A stretch of 64,000 nt of DNA from Sphaerospermopsis torques-reginae ITEP-024 (lineage in GTDB: Bacteria; Cyanobacteriota; Cyanobacteriia; Cyanobacteriales; Nostocaceae): NCBI RefSeq assembly GCF_019598945.1, contig NZ_CP080598.1:682001-746000 (forward strand), in the 5' to 3' direction. The notes beneath the pieces are model-generated. The model ran no database searches, was not told where the DNA came from, and was given only the letters and a program-made list of their open reading frames with translations. The translations under genes were made by a program, and so were the position numbers. Each line of letters begins with the position of its first letter. Within the stretch, counting starts at the first letter, position 1. Shown here piece after piece: positions 18,469 through 27,636 of the stretch.

Positions 18469-19578
18469 ATGAATCTTGAAGAAGCAATCCAATGGGTAGA
18501 CTCAACCCTAGAATCCAAAACAGGTAAAAAACTAACCTTCCCAGAGAAAAGAATCCTCAAAGCTGCTTGGGAAAATGAAACCTACAATGCTATTGCGGAT
18601 AGTTTATACATAAGTGTGGGGCATATTAAAGATTTAGCCTCATTATTATGGAAACGCCTTTCCGACTTAATGGGAGAAAAAGTCAACAAAAGTAACTTTC
18701 GCCATTTACTTTTACAACGAAACGCCGCCTATACTCAATCTTTTATCAACATCGTCGCAAACGACATCTATCAAACTCAAGACCCCAAAGGCAATATTTT
18801 AATTGTTGATGACCTCATCGAAAATCTGCATTTTTTATCCGATATTTTAACTAAACAGGGGTATAAAGTTAGCAGTGTCACCAACGGTAACATGGCATTA
18901 AGAACCGTCCGCAACAACCCCCCAGATATCATTTTACTTGATATAAAAATGCCAGATATTGATGGCTATAAAGTCTGCTCTATTCTGAAAGCTGAGGAAG
19001 ACACTTCAGATATTCCGATTATTTTCCTCAGTGCATTAAACGAAGTTTTTGATAAAGTCAAAGCCTTTGAAGTTGGGGGAGTTGATTATATTACCAAACC
19101 ATTTCAAACTGAAGAAATTATTGCCCGCATTCAAACTCATCTGACTTTGCAACAGCAAAAACGCCAGCTACGCCAAGAAATTGAGAAACATCAACAAACC
19201 GCAGAAATTCTCTATCAATCTCGCGCCCTTATTGCCAGTTTATTGAATAGTGCCAGAGATGGAATTGCTGCTATGCAAGCTGTGAGGGATATGGTAACTG
19301 GAGAAATCGAAGACTTTCGCTATTTATTAGTTAATCCTGTCTATGCGAAAATCTTGGGTAAAAAACGAGAAGAATTGACTAATAATTTCATGCAAAAGAA
19401 ATTCTTAAATCAACTCATTCCCGGATTTTTTGAAAAGTTAGTGCAGGTAGTAGAAACAGGATCACGACTCGAACAATATTTTTGTTTGGAAACCAATATG
19501 CAAAAGAAATGTTATGACTTGATAGCTGTTAAGTTAGGTGATGGCTTTTTGATGACTGTGCGTGAGGTGAAAGATTAG
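18469..19578 (+). CDS. Response regulator: vMAP/NB-ARC-type HTH, REC and PAS-like domains
   Basis: A 369-residue signalling protein. Residues 1-95 resemble the helix-turn-helix domain found at the N-terminus of cyanobacterial NB-ARC/vWA-MoxR-associated proteins (FPEKRILKAAWENETYNAIADSLYISVGHIKDLASLLWKRL). A receiver domain follows from about 107 to 230, with phosphoacceptor Asp158 in LLDIKMPDIDG and the KPF lysine near 206. A linker coiled coil (QQQKRQLRQEIEKHQQ) leads to a PAS-like region (about 245-369). No kinase, GGDEF or other output follows. It may act through its HTH or by partnering. Monocistronic, with MITEs on the 5' side. Confidence 0.8.
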   Translation: MNLEEAIQWVDSTLESKTGKKLTFPEKRILKAAWENETYNAIADSLYISVGHIKDLASLLWKRLSDLMGEKVNKSNFRHLLLQRNAAYTQSFINIVANDIYQTQDPKGNILIVDDLIENLHFLSDILTKQGYKVSSVTNGNMALRTVRNNPPDIILLDIKMPDIDGYKVCSILKAEEDTSDIPIIFLSALNEVFDKVKAFEVGGVDYITKPFQTEEIIARIQTHLTLQQQKRQLRQEIEKHQQTAEILYQSRALIASLLNSARDGIAAMQAVRDMVTGEIEDFRYLLVNPVYAKILGKKREELTNNFMQKKFLNQLIPGFFEKLVQVVETGSRLEQYFCLETNMQKKCYDLIAVKLGDGFLMTVREVKD

Positions 19579-19745
19579 GGGGTAAATATAGGGAAATATC
19601 TAGGGCTTGCTGAATAAATCTGAAAACTTTACAGGTAAAGGGTTTTAGCTATTTTGACTTTCAAAAAGTGCAAGCTTTTATGAGGTGGCAACTGAAAAGC
19701 TGCAATAATTTTAAGTATAACTAGCGGTAAAAGGCTAGATCTCAA

Positions 19746-19841
19746 TATAGCGTTTCCCAGTCTAATCAATTACACAGCAATTTATTCACTGTTCCCTGTT
19801 CCCTAAAACGAAAAAACTTTGTACCTCACGCTTCTTGGGAA
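19746..19841. repeat. Dispersed repeat B, copy 1
   Basis: TATAGCGTTTCCCAGTCTAA ... TTTGTACCTCACGCTTCTTG is shared with 25302-25410. Between them, GTTCCCT units vary in number (two here, four or more in copy 2). Noncoding. Confidence 0.8.
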
Positions 19842-20130
19842 TGGCTATAATATATATGTGTTAATAATAGCATTTAGATTTTAGAGGGTAACAGGCGTGC
19901 TGTGTAATACTTGCTTATATATTAGACTAAAAGAGCCTTTTTACTACCTCTCCGACTTTTCAAACATCCTCTTCAAGGTACTTGTCCCTCGTAATTTGAC
20001 CAAGGTATTGCAAATTTAACTAAAATCTATATTATACTAAGTCTACCCTGTGATCTATACAGAGTAGCCAATTAATAGATCATATATTACACTATCAAAT
20101 AATCTTGTAATTTTCACATTGATGGCGTTT

Positions 20131-20288
20131 ACAGAAGTTTTCATGTCTTTAGACCACAGTAAGGGCGAAGCATTCGGACAATTAATTATCGGTTTTTACC
20201 TAAGACTATCATCCGAATACTTCGCCCCTACATTGTTGACGCGAAACCTAAATCAAAATGTGGTTTATTTACCTGAAAATAGCTGTAA
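20131..20288. repeat. Composite repeat C, copy 1 (inverted core)
   Basis: The arms read ACAGAAGTTTTCATG... and ...ACCTGAAAATAGCTGTAA. Inside are inverted repeats AAGGGCGAAGCATTCGGA (20161-20178) and its complement (20212-20229) around a 33-base core (20179-20211). The arms match 48136-48294 in reverse complement, but the core is in the same orientation in both copies. Confidence 0.9.
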
Positions 20289-20341
20289 TTTACGCTTTTA
20301 GACATCGGGAAAATTGAACTGAGAATTTAATTGTGTCACCA

Positions 20342-22288
20342 ATGAGCCAACTATTTAATTTACCAGAATCATCTACCATTTCTCGGCGTACACTGCTAAA
20401 ATTATTTGGTGTGGGTACGATAGTGGGAGTTACAGGTTACTCTCGTTTTAGTAAACCACAACCGTCAGTTTTTCAGCAAGATAATCTGGATTTACCCAAG
20501 ATATTAAATACTAACAAAACTGTTGCTGTCATTGGTGGGGGTTTAGCTGGTTTAGCTTGTGCATATCAATTAGTGCAACGGGGTTTTACTGTCACATTGC
20601 TAGAAAAATCTCCGCAACTGGGGGGGAAAATTGCCAGTTGGGAAATAGAAGCTGCGGGTGAAACTTTTAGAATGGAACATGGATTTCATGGTTTCTTTCC
20701 ACAGTATTATAACTTAAATAGTGTAGTTTCTGAACTGGGGATAAAAGATAATTTTCAATCCTTAAATTATTATTCTGTAGTTTACCACAATTCTCCATAT
20801 CAACCAGAGGTATTTCGTCCTAGTCATTCTGCTTTTCCTTGGAATATTATCGACTTAGCTATTGCTTCTCCTAATCGCTTACAATGGGGAATAAATCTTA
20901 CCAATATTAAGCATTTACAAGTGTTTCAAGCAATTACAGGTTTTCAAAGAGATAAAAATTATCAGCGTTTTGATCATATATCTGTTGCTGATTGGGTAAA
21001 GAGTGAATTTCCCCAAGGTTTATATGATTTGTATTTTCTTCCTTTTGCTAAATCTAGTTTAAATGCACCAGATTTAATGAGTGTTGGGGAATTAATGCAG
21101 TTTTTCCATTTTTACTTTTTTGGTAATCCCGAAGGATTAGCTTTTAATGGGACAAAAGATGATATGGGGACAAGTTTAGTCCAACCTATTGCTGAGGCAA
21201 TTTTGCAAAATGGCACGATTATTACAGATGTAAATGTGAGTGAAATTGTGGCTAATGAAGGTAAGATATCCGCAGTTAAATATTTTGCTGGTGACAATAA
21301 TAATACAGTGCCTTTTTGGGTGCAACGTAACTCAGTTGTGAAGGATGAAAAAATAGAATATTTTGGTGCTGCTGATGAAGTTTATGCTGTCAAAAAAGAC
21401 AATCAAGAAGCAATTTCTTTAACTTGTACCCATCAAGGTTGCACAGTGAAAATGGCAGAGGATGGACAATTTCACTGTCCTTGTCATGGTGCTGTATTTA
21501 CAGCAGATGGAAAAGTGGTTAAAGGACCAGCAAAAAGAGATTTAGCTAAATTTAAAGTAGTACAAAAAGAAGATGATAATTTACAACTTTTAGCAGTTAA
21601 TCCAGAGTCATCATCACCAGAAATTATTAACGCTGATTATTATGTTTTAGCTACGGATGTTCCCGGAGTACAACAATTATTTAAACGTATGACTGGGGAT
21701 GTAGATAAAAACGTGAAACAAGTGCGATCGCAAATTGAAAAATTAAGTATTGCTGATCCTTTTGCTGTTTGTCGTTTCTGGTTTGATCAAGATTTTAATT
21801 GGGAACATAGCAATTTTACATCTTTATCTGGTTACAAATTAACTGACAGTATTACCCTTTATCATCGCATTCAAACCCAATTTATTGAATGGGCAAAAAA
21901 AACCGGGGGAAGTGTAGTAGAATTACACGCTTACTGTTACAAAGAACAAGAATTTCCTAACCAAGAAGCTTTGTTAAAAACTTTTGAAGATGAACTTTAT
22001 GATATTGTACCTGAGTTAAAACAAGCAACATTACTACATCGAGAATTAGTTAATCAACATAACTTTTCTGGATATCCACCTAATAGTTATGCAGAACGGC
22101 CAGAAACTACCACAACTTTAACTAATTTATTTTTTGCAGGTGATTGGGTAAAAATGCCTTTTCCTTGTGGTTTAATGGAACGCGCAGTGAGTAGTGGTTT
22201 ATTAGCTTCTAATGAAATTTTACACCGTGAAGGTTTGCAGCGACGAACACTTTTAACAGTTAACCCAGAGGGAATGTTGCAAATTTAA
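20342..22288 (+). CDS. Tat-exported FAD oxidoreductase with inserted Rieske domain (desaturase/CrtU-CruE-like)
   Basis: Flavin enzyme of about 648 residues. A twin-arginine signal (SRRTLLKLFGVG) opens it, pointing to folded export to the thylakoid lumen or periplasm. Next is the FAD-binding VIGGGLAGLACAYQL and the LLEKSPQLGGK continuation typical of carotenoid desaturases and amine oxidases. A Rieske [2Fe-2S] domain is inserted near residues 340-410: CTHQGC and CPCHG supply the two Cys/His pairs. The C-terminal FAD motif is LFFAGDWVKMPFPCGLMERAVSSG. A GTG at 20333 is an alternative start. Carotenoid desaturase or aromatase of the CrtU/CruE kind is my best guess, not proven. Confidence 0.8.
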   Translation: MSQLFNLPESSTISRRTLLKLFGVGTIVGVTGYSRFSKPQPSVFQQDNLDLPKILNTNKTVAVIGGGLAGLACAYQLVQRGFTVTLLEKSPQLGGKIASWEIEAAGETFRMEHGFHGFFPQYYNLNSVVSELGIKDNFQSLNYYSVVYHNSPYQPEVFRPSHSAFPWNIIDLAIASPNRLQWGINLTNIKHLQVFQAITGFQRDKNYQRFDHISVADWVKSEFPQGLYDLYFLPFAKSSLNAPDLMSVGELMQFFHFYFFGNPEGLAFNGTKDDMGTSLVQPIAEAILQNGTIITDVNVSEIVANEGKISAVKYFAGDNNNTVPFWVQRNSVVKDEKIEYFGAADEVYAVKKDNQEAISLTCTHQGCTVKMAEDGQFHCPCHGAVFTADGKVVKGPAKRDLAKFKVVQKEDDNLQLLAVNPESSSPEIINADYYVLATDVPGVQQLFKRMTGDVDKNVKQVRSQIEKLSIADPFAVCRFWFDQDFNWEHSNFTSLSGYKLTDSITLYHRIQTQFIEWAKKTGGSVVELHAYCYKEQEFPNQEALLKTFEDELYDIVPELKQATLLHRELVNQHNFSGYPPNSYAERPETTTTLTNLFFAGDWVKMPFPCGLMERAVSSGLLASNEILHREGLQRRTLLTVNPEGMLQI

Positions 22289-22316
22289 TATAGGAGGAGT
22301 CAGGAGTCAGGATAAT

Positions 22317-22401
22317 TTTAGATTTTAGATTTTAGATTTTAGATTGGATATGACAAAAACAATCCAAAATCCAAAATCCAAAATCCAAAATTGGATCACC
22401 T
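22317..22401. terminator. Heptamer-repeat hairpin between convergent genes
   Basis: TTTTAGA units (from about 22317) face TCCAAAA units (to 22401) across a short A-rich loop, giving a long imperfect stem. It sits exactly between the convergent FAD/Rieske gene and the SMR transporter gene, so a bidirectional terminator is plausible. Confidence 0.5.
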
Positions 22402-22402
22402 A

Positions 22403-22732
22403 TCACCTGCCATATTCACTTAAATTTAAACTGATCACACCCACAATTATTAATACTATGGATACAAATTTCATCAGCGTAAAAGATTCACGAAACCAAA
22501 CAATACCAATAATACTAATTAAAACAGTACCCAAACCCGCCCATACTGCATAAACAATACTCACTTCCAGTTTTCTGAGAGAAAGAGTCAAAAAAGTTAA
22601 ACAAAGTCCATAGAATACAAAAATGAAAACTGAAGGAAATAATTTAGTAAATTCTTGAGAAAGTTTCATGCAGATTGTACCAGAAACTTCAAACAGAATT
22701 GCTATAATCAGGTAAAACCAACTTATTAACAT
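22403..22732 (-). CDS. SMR-family small multidrug transporter (EmrE/SugE-like)
   Basis: Proton-coupled efflux protein of about 109 residues with four membrane helices, working as a dimer in the inner membrane. The family's essential glutamate lies in helix 1 (ILFEVSGTICMKLS). The YAVWAGLGTVLISIIGIVWFRE segment is the conserved helix 3-loop. The ATG at 22732 fits better than the TTG three codons earlier. Substrates (cationic drugs, betaine or guanidinium) cannot be told apart. It is the only gene of its strand here. Confidence 0.9.
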   Translation of the reverse strand: MLISWFYLIIAILFEVSGTICMKLSQEFTKLFPSVFIFVFYGLCLTFLTLSLRKLEVSIVYAVWAGLGTVLISIIGIVWFRESFTLMKFVSIVLIIVGVISLNLSEYGR

Positions 22733-22741
22733 ACAGTGCAA

Positions 22742-23333
<592 letters not shown>

Positions 23334-24453
23334 ATGGAAATCCTAGAACTGAAACGCGAAATCGAAACGTTGTCTAGCCGCCTGGGTAAAACCCAGGACT
23401 ATCTTTGACGTACCTGCACTCAAAGCCAAAATTCAAGACCTAGAACAAATATCCGCCCAGCCAGAATTTTGGGACGACCAAAACCAGGCACAACAAACAT
23501 TACAAGAACTCAACGATCTTAAATCTCACTTAGATCAATATTATCAATGGCAAGCAAATCTAGAAGATACAAAAGCAGTCATTGAACTATTAGAACTAGA
23601 AACGGACGAAGCACTACTACAAGAAGCAGAAACCACCGTTACTAAATTAAATCGTGACCTTGACCAGTGGGAACTCCAACAATTACTATCGGGTCCGTAT
23701 GACTCTCAAGGTGCGGTTTTAACCATTAACGCTGGTGCAGGTGGCACAGATGCCCAAGACTGGGCGTTTATGCTCATGCGTATGTATACCCGTTGGGCAG
23801 AAGACCACGGTTACAAAGTCACATTAGCCGAAGAATCAGAAGGCGACGAAGCCGGCATCAAATCAGCTACCCTAGAAATTACAGGTCGTTATGCCTATGG
23901 TTACTTACGTTCGGAAACCGGAACTCATCGTTTAGTCAGAATTTCCCCCTTTAACGCCAACGGTAAACGACAAACCAGTTTTGCCGGAGTGGAAGTCATG
24001 CCACAAATAGATAACTCTGTAAAATTGGAAATACCAGAGAAAGATTTAGAAATCACCACATCTAGATCAGGTGGTAAAGGTGGGCAAAACGTCAACAAAG
24101 TAGAAACAGCAGTGCGGATAGTTCACATCCCCACAGGTTTAGCGGTGCGTTGTACAGAAGAACGTTCTCAACTGCAAAACAAAGAAAAAGCCCTAGCCCG
24201 TCTCAAAGCGAAATTATTAGTCATTGCCCAAGAACAACGCGCCCAAGAAATCGCCGAAATTCGCGGTGATATGGTGGAAGCTTCCTGGGGCAACCAAATC
24301 CGTAACTATGTCTTTCATCCTTACCAAATGGTCAAAGATTTACGTACAAATACGGAAACAACCGCCATTACTGACGTAATGAATGGTGAACTTGATGCTT
24401 TCATCCAAGCCTATCTGCGGCAAGAAAATCAATTAGTAGACCGTAATGGGTAA
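23334..24453 (+). CDS. prfB: Peptide chain release factor 2, with programmed +1 frameshift
   Basis: Recognises UGA and UAA stop codons and releases the peptide. The coding region is 23334-23405 joined to 23407-24453 (372 residues). The first 24 codons end at CTT TGA C (TGA at 23406-23408), the classic RF2 autoregulatory frameshift site. It is preceded by an AGGA Shine-Dalgarno-like element a few bases upstream. After the shift comes LDVPALKAK. Signature motifs are present: the RF2 anticodon-like SPF in RISPFN and the catalytic GGQ in [11 protein letters not shown]. Low RF2 slows termination at this UGA and favours the shift, which is family knowledge. Confidence 0.96.
23401..23411 (+). promoter_or_regulatory. 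RF2 autoregulatory frameshift site
   Basis: The heptamer CTTTGAC with in-frame UGA (23406-23408) and an upstream AGGA at about 23395 form the standard +1 shift site. The Shine-Dalgarno element is AGGAC rather than the stronger AGGGGG. Confidence 0.92.
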
Positions 24454-24591
24454 TTGGTGATTGGTGATTGGTGATTGGTGACTGGTGATTGGTGATTGGT
24501 GACTGGGAGGATGAATAACCCAATGCCCCATGCCCCATGCCCAATGCTCAAATGATGTAAAGTTATATGTAGACAGATTAATCAAAAAATC

Positions 24592-24747
24592 ATGAGCAAT
24601 ACTCCTGCAAACGAACCCAAACCCAGCTACGTCAAACTAGCCATGCGAAACATGGTAAGAAAAGGTGGCACATCCCTGAAACATTTTGGACTAACTGCTG
24701 TAGGATTGTTAGCTGTCTTAGTTGGTCTTGCTTACCTCACTCGCTAA
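24592..24747 (+). CDS. DUF3285-like small membrane protein
   Basis: A 51-residue protein, too short for most gene finders. It begins MSNTPANEPKPSYVKLAMRN, has a basic middle, and ends in one membrane helix (LTAVGLLAVLVGLAYLTR). This matches the cyanobacterial DUF3285 pattern. It sits 14 bases upstream of ybeY on the same strand, with its end overlapping the longest possible ybeY frame, so co-transcription is likely. Function unknown. Confidence 0.8.
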   Translation: MSNTPANEPKPSYVKLAMRNMVRKGGTSLKHFGLTAVGLLAVLVGLAYLTR

Positions 24748-24760
24748 CAAAGGTGATTGC

Positions 24761-25291
24761 GTGCTTTCTCAATTTGAACCCCCTAAACTTGAACCCCCTA
24801 TACTTGAAATATTTATAGAAAACTGTTACCAAGAGTCTTCCCCAGTTGTAGCGGAAAACATCTGGGAAAGCTGGTTTCAAAAATGGCTGGAAATACTCAC
24901 TCCTGAACTTCCACAGGCTTCAAGTTATGAAATCGGGCTACGTTTGACAAATGATGCCGAAATTCAAGAATTAAACGCCCAATATCGTCAACAAGATAAA
25001 CCCACAGATGTTTTAGCCTTTGCCGCCTTAGAAAACAACTTCCCCCAAACCGAGGAAATGCTGGCTGCTCAACCTTTGTACTTGGGCGATATCATTGTAT
25101 CTATAGATACGGCAGCCCGTCAAGCTAAACAACAGGAACATAGTTTAACCACAGAGTTAGCTTGGTTAACTGCTCATGGGTTATTGCATCTTTTAGGCTG
25201 GGATCATCCTGATGACGAAAGTTTGATGGAAATGTTAAAAAAACAAGTAATTTTACTAGATGAGGTAGGTATTACAGTTACCTTAAAATAG
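24761..25291 (+). CDS. ybeY: Endoribonuclease YbeY (rRNA maturation)
   Basis: Zinc metalloprotein for 16S rRNA 3'-end maturation and ribosome quality control, 176 residues. The diagnostic zinc motif HGLLHLLGWDH has His139, His143 and His149. I set the GTG at 24761 because AAAGGTGA lies just before it. The longer frame from 24722 would start inside the small DUF3285-like gene. The N-terminal extension EPPKLEPPILEIF is common in cyanobacterial homologues. A dgkA gene follows after about 256 bases, the usual neighbour. Confidence 0.95.
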   Translation: MLSQFEPPKLEPPILEIFIENCYQESSPVVAENIWESWFQKWLEILTPELPQASSYEIGLRLTNDAEIQELNAQYRQQDKPTDVLAFAALENNFPQTEEMLAAQPLYLGDIIVSIDTAARQAKQQEHSLTTELAWLTAHGLLHLLGWDHPDDESLMEMLKKQVILLDEVGITVTLK

Positions 25292-25301
25292 CAGATGTAT
25301 A

Positions 25302-25410
25302 TATAGCGTTTCCAGTCTAATGAAGTACACACCAATTTATTCCCTGTTCCCTGTTCCCTGTTCCCTGTTCCCTAAAACGAAAAAACTTTGTACCTCACGC
25401 TTCTTGGGAA
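25302..25410. repeat. Dispersed repeat B, copy 2
   Basis: Shares its ends with 19746-19841. It carries about four GTTCCCT units in a row and runs through ACTTTGTACCTCACGCTTCTTGG. Lies between ybeY and dgkA. Confidence 0.8.
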
Positions 25411-25547
25411 CGACCAGAAGATATTGACATTGGGTGGCGATGATTACAAAATGATTGTCACAAATTCCTTACAATTGCCTCAAACTTTGATTATACCCGT
25501 AAAATTAATCAAGATTACCACCTGATCAGATTTGTATTCTCCAGTAT

Positions 25548-26003
25548 ATGTCCCAACAAGTTTCCCCATCACCAACACCAAACCGCTTACCAACCCTTGT
25601 GTCTAAAGAACGGGAGTTTTCCTGGCAAATAGCCTCTAATTTATTTGTGAGTTTTAAGTATGCTTGGGCTGGCATTGCTTACAGCTTTCAAACTCAACGC
25701 AATTTTCGGATTCATATAGCTGTTGGCTCTTTTGCGATCGCATTGAGTCTTTTTTTGCACCTAAAACCTGTAGAAATAGCCATAATTGCTATTACTAGCG
25801 GTTTGGTGTTGACTTTGGAATTAGTGAATACAGCGATTGAATCTTTGGTAGACTTAACTGTTAAGCAAACTTACCATGATCTAGCTAAAATCGCTAAGGA
25901 TTGCGCGGCAGGGGCTGTGCTGGTATCTGCTTTTGTAGCTTTGCTAGTAGCCGCTATACTTTTACTTCCCCCTTTATTAGCTTTAATCATGACTGCTATT
26001 TAA
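25548..26003 (+). CDS. dgkA: Diacylglycerol/undecaprenol kinase family protein
   Basis: Integral-membrane lipid kinase, 151 residues, phosphorylating undecaprenol or diacylglycerol. A hydrophilic N-terminal 30 residues precede the family core RNFRIHIAVG, three membrane helices, and the catalytic signature ELVNTAIESLVDL with Glu and Asn ligands. KIAKDCAAGAVLVSA follows. It lies downstream of ybeY with a repeat between them. Gram-positive-like DgkA enzymes of this shape usually prefer undecaprenol, so cell-wall lipid recycling is likely. Confidence 0.93.
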   Translation: MSQQVSPSPTPNRLPTLVSKEREFSWQIASNLFVSFKYAWAGIAYSFQTQRNFRIHIAVGSFAIALSLFLHLKPVEIAIIAITSGLVLTLELVNTAIESLVDLTVKQTYHDLAKIAKDCAAGAVLVSAFVALLVAAILLLPPLLALIMTAI

Positions 26004-26120
26004 CGATTTAAAGGATGTTTGTAAATCCGCCATGTCCTAATATTATTAACGTAATTGATTTTTACCAATTCCCAATCACCTCTTCCCCAATCACCAATCC
26101 CCGTTTCTTAGGTACAAATT

Positions 26121-26720
26121 GTGATTATAGTTATTGATAATTACGATAGTTTTACATATAATTTAGTACAATATTTGGGAGAACTAGCCGTAGATTTCCC
26201 AGTTGCTGCTGATTTAAAAGTTTTTCGTAATGATAAAATCACTGTAGAGGAAATCAAGGCTTTAAAACCAGATGCAGTGGTAATTTCCCCAGGTCCTGGT
26301 CGTCCAGAAGATGCAGGAATTTCTTTAGATGTAATTGTAAAACTGGGTTCTAGTTTACCAATTTTAGGTGTTTGTTTAGGACATCAAAGTATTGGTCAAG
26401 TATTCGGTGGTAAAATTGTTTCCGCACCAGAATTGATGCACGGTAAAACTTCCTTAGTGTCTCATAAGGGAGTAGGGGTTTTCCAAGGATTAGAAAATCC
26501 CATTACTGCTACCAGATATCATAGTTTGGTGATTGACCGTGAGACTTGCCCGGAAGTATTAGAAATCACCGCTTGGGTGGAAGATGGGACAATTATGGGA
26601 GTACAGCACCGGAACTATCCTCACATTCAGGGAGTCCAATTTCATCCAGAGAGTGTTTTAACTGCTGCGGGTAAGCAGTTACTCAGAAATTTTCTGGAAC
26701 AATTACAGGTAAGAGAGTGA
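26121..26720 (+). CDS. Glutamine amidotransferase, TrpG/PabA type
   Basis: Supplies ammonia from glutamine for anthranilate or aminodeoxychorismate synthesis, 199 residues. The class I triad is intact: Cys85 in GVCLGHQ, His175 and Glu177 in VQFHPES. The start is a GTG, with the first strand [13 protein letters not shown]. Tryptophan versus folate use cannot be decided here, as no trpE/pabB is adjacent and bifunctional use is common. An MBL-fold gene follows after 3 bases, so the two are translated from one message. Confidence 0.95.
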   Translation: MIIVIDNYDSFTYNLVQYLGELAVDFPVAADLKVFRNDKITVEEIKALKPDAVVISPGPGRPEDAGISLDVIVKLGSSLPILGVCLGHQSIGQVFGGKIVSAPELMHGKTSLVSHKGVGVFQGLENPITATRYHSLVIDRETCPEVLEITAWVEDGTIMGVQHRNYPHIQGVQFHPESVLTAAGKQLLRNFLEQLQVRE

Positions 26721-26723
26721 TTC

Positions 26724-27491
26724 ATGAAACGACGAGAATTATTGGGTTATGCTGGTGCTGGTTTAGCAACTGCTTTAGTTACTAATTTCAGTTCTCACCT
26801 GCCAGTTAATGCCCAATCTAGTGGTGTATCTGTGCAATGGTTGGGTCACACTTGCTTTTTGTTTACTGGTGGGGGTGTAAAAATTCTCGTTAATCCTTTT
26901 CGGACAGTTGGTTGTACTGCTGGTTATCGTCCCCCCAAAGTTGTAGCGGATTTGGTAATGATTAGCAGTCAATTGTTAGATGAGGGTTTTGTGGAAGGAC
27001 TACCAGGAAATCCTAAACTAATTTATCAACCAGGTGTTTATGAATTTAAAGGTTTGAAGTTTCAAGGAATTTCTATAGATCATGATCGCAAAGGTGGCAG
27101 ACAATTTGGTAAAAATACTGTTTGGAAATGGACTCAAGGGGGAGTGAATTTTTTACATTTGGGGGGTGCGGCTGCACCTATTTCTCTTGAACAAAAAATC
27201 CTCATGGGTCGTCCTGATGTAGCTTTAGTTCCCGTGGGTGGTAGTGCTAAAGCTTATAATGCCCAAGAAGCAAAACAAGCTGTGGGGGTGTTAAATCCTA
27301 AGTTGGTGATTCCTACCCATTATCGTACTCAAGCCGCTGATCCTAATAGTTGTGACATTACACCTGTAGATGATTTTTTGACTTTGATGAGTGGTGTAAA
27401 TGTACGCCGCAGTAATGGGGATACGGTGAATATTGCTTCTGGGAATTTAAAGGAAAATACAGAAATTCAAGTTTTGAGTTATAAGTTTTAG
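26724..27491 (+). CDS. Tat-exported metallo-beta-lactamase-fold protein (UlaG-like)
   Basis: A 255-residue protein with a twin-arginine leader (MKRRELLGYAGAGLATALV). The mature part is a beta-lactamase-superfamily fold of the UlaG type: WLGHTCFLFTGGGVKILVNPF, then FLHLGGAAAPIS, and VIPTHYRTQAADPN near the end. The usual HxHxDH motif is not obvious, and only scattered His residues (WLGHT, DHDR, THY) remain, so metal binding is reduced or changed. It is coupled to the amidotransferase gene by a 3-base gap. Confidence 0.8.
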   Translation: MKRRELLGYAGAGLATALVTNFSSHLPVNAQSSGVSVQWLGHTCFLFTGGGVKILVNPFRTVGCTAGYRPPKVVADLVMISSQLLDEGFVEGLPGNPKLIYQPGVYEFKGLKFQGISIDHDRKGGRQFGKNTVWKWTQGGVNFLHLGGAAAPISLEQKILMGRPDVALVPVGGSAKAYNAQEAKQAVGVLNPKLVIPTHYRTQAADPNSCDITPVDDFLTLMSGVNVRRSNGDTVNIASGNLKENTEIQVLSYKF

Positions 27492-27636
27492 TTAAACTCA
27501 GCAGTCAAACTCATAAAGTAGGGTGCGTTAATAAAATGTAACGCCCCAAATCATTAAAAATTTTACCTATATATGATATATGATGAATATAAAATACTCT
27601 GCATACTTAGGCAATTCATAAATTATCAGGTGCATC

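Larger units (their letters stand above)
19579..20332. other. Repeat-filled gap without a gene
   Basis: Holds a dispersed repeat (19746-19841) that recurs at 25302-25410, a solitary MITE-A end (ACTTTTCAAACATCCTCTT at 19955-19973), and the composite repeat at 20131-20288. The 60-codon ORF at 20119-20301 is a translation of that repeat. Confidence 0.7.

Noticed and set aside
20119-20301. 60-codon ORF
   Set aside because: Lies inside composite repeat C and has no ribosome site; the repeat is present elsewhere as noncoding DNA.
26724-27491. Classical zinc beta-lactamase
   Set aside because: The HxHxDH motif is not present, so only the fold is claimed.
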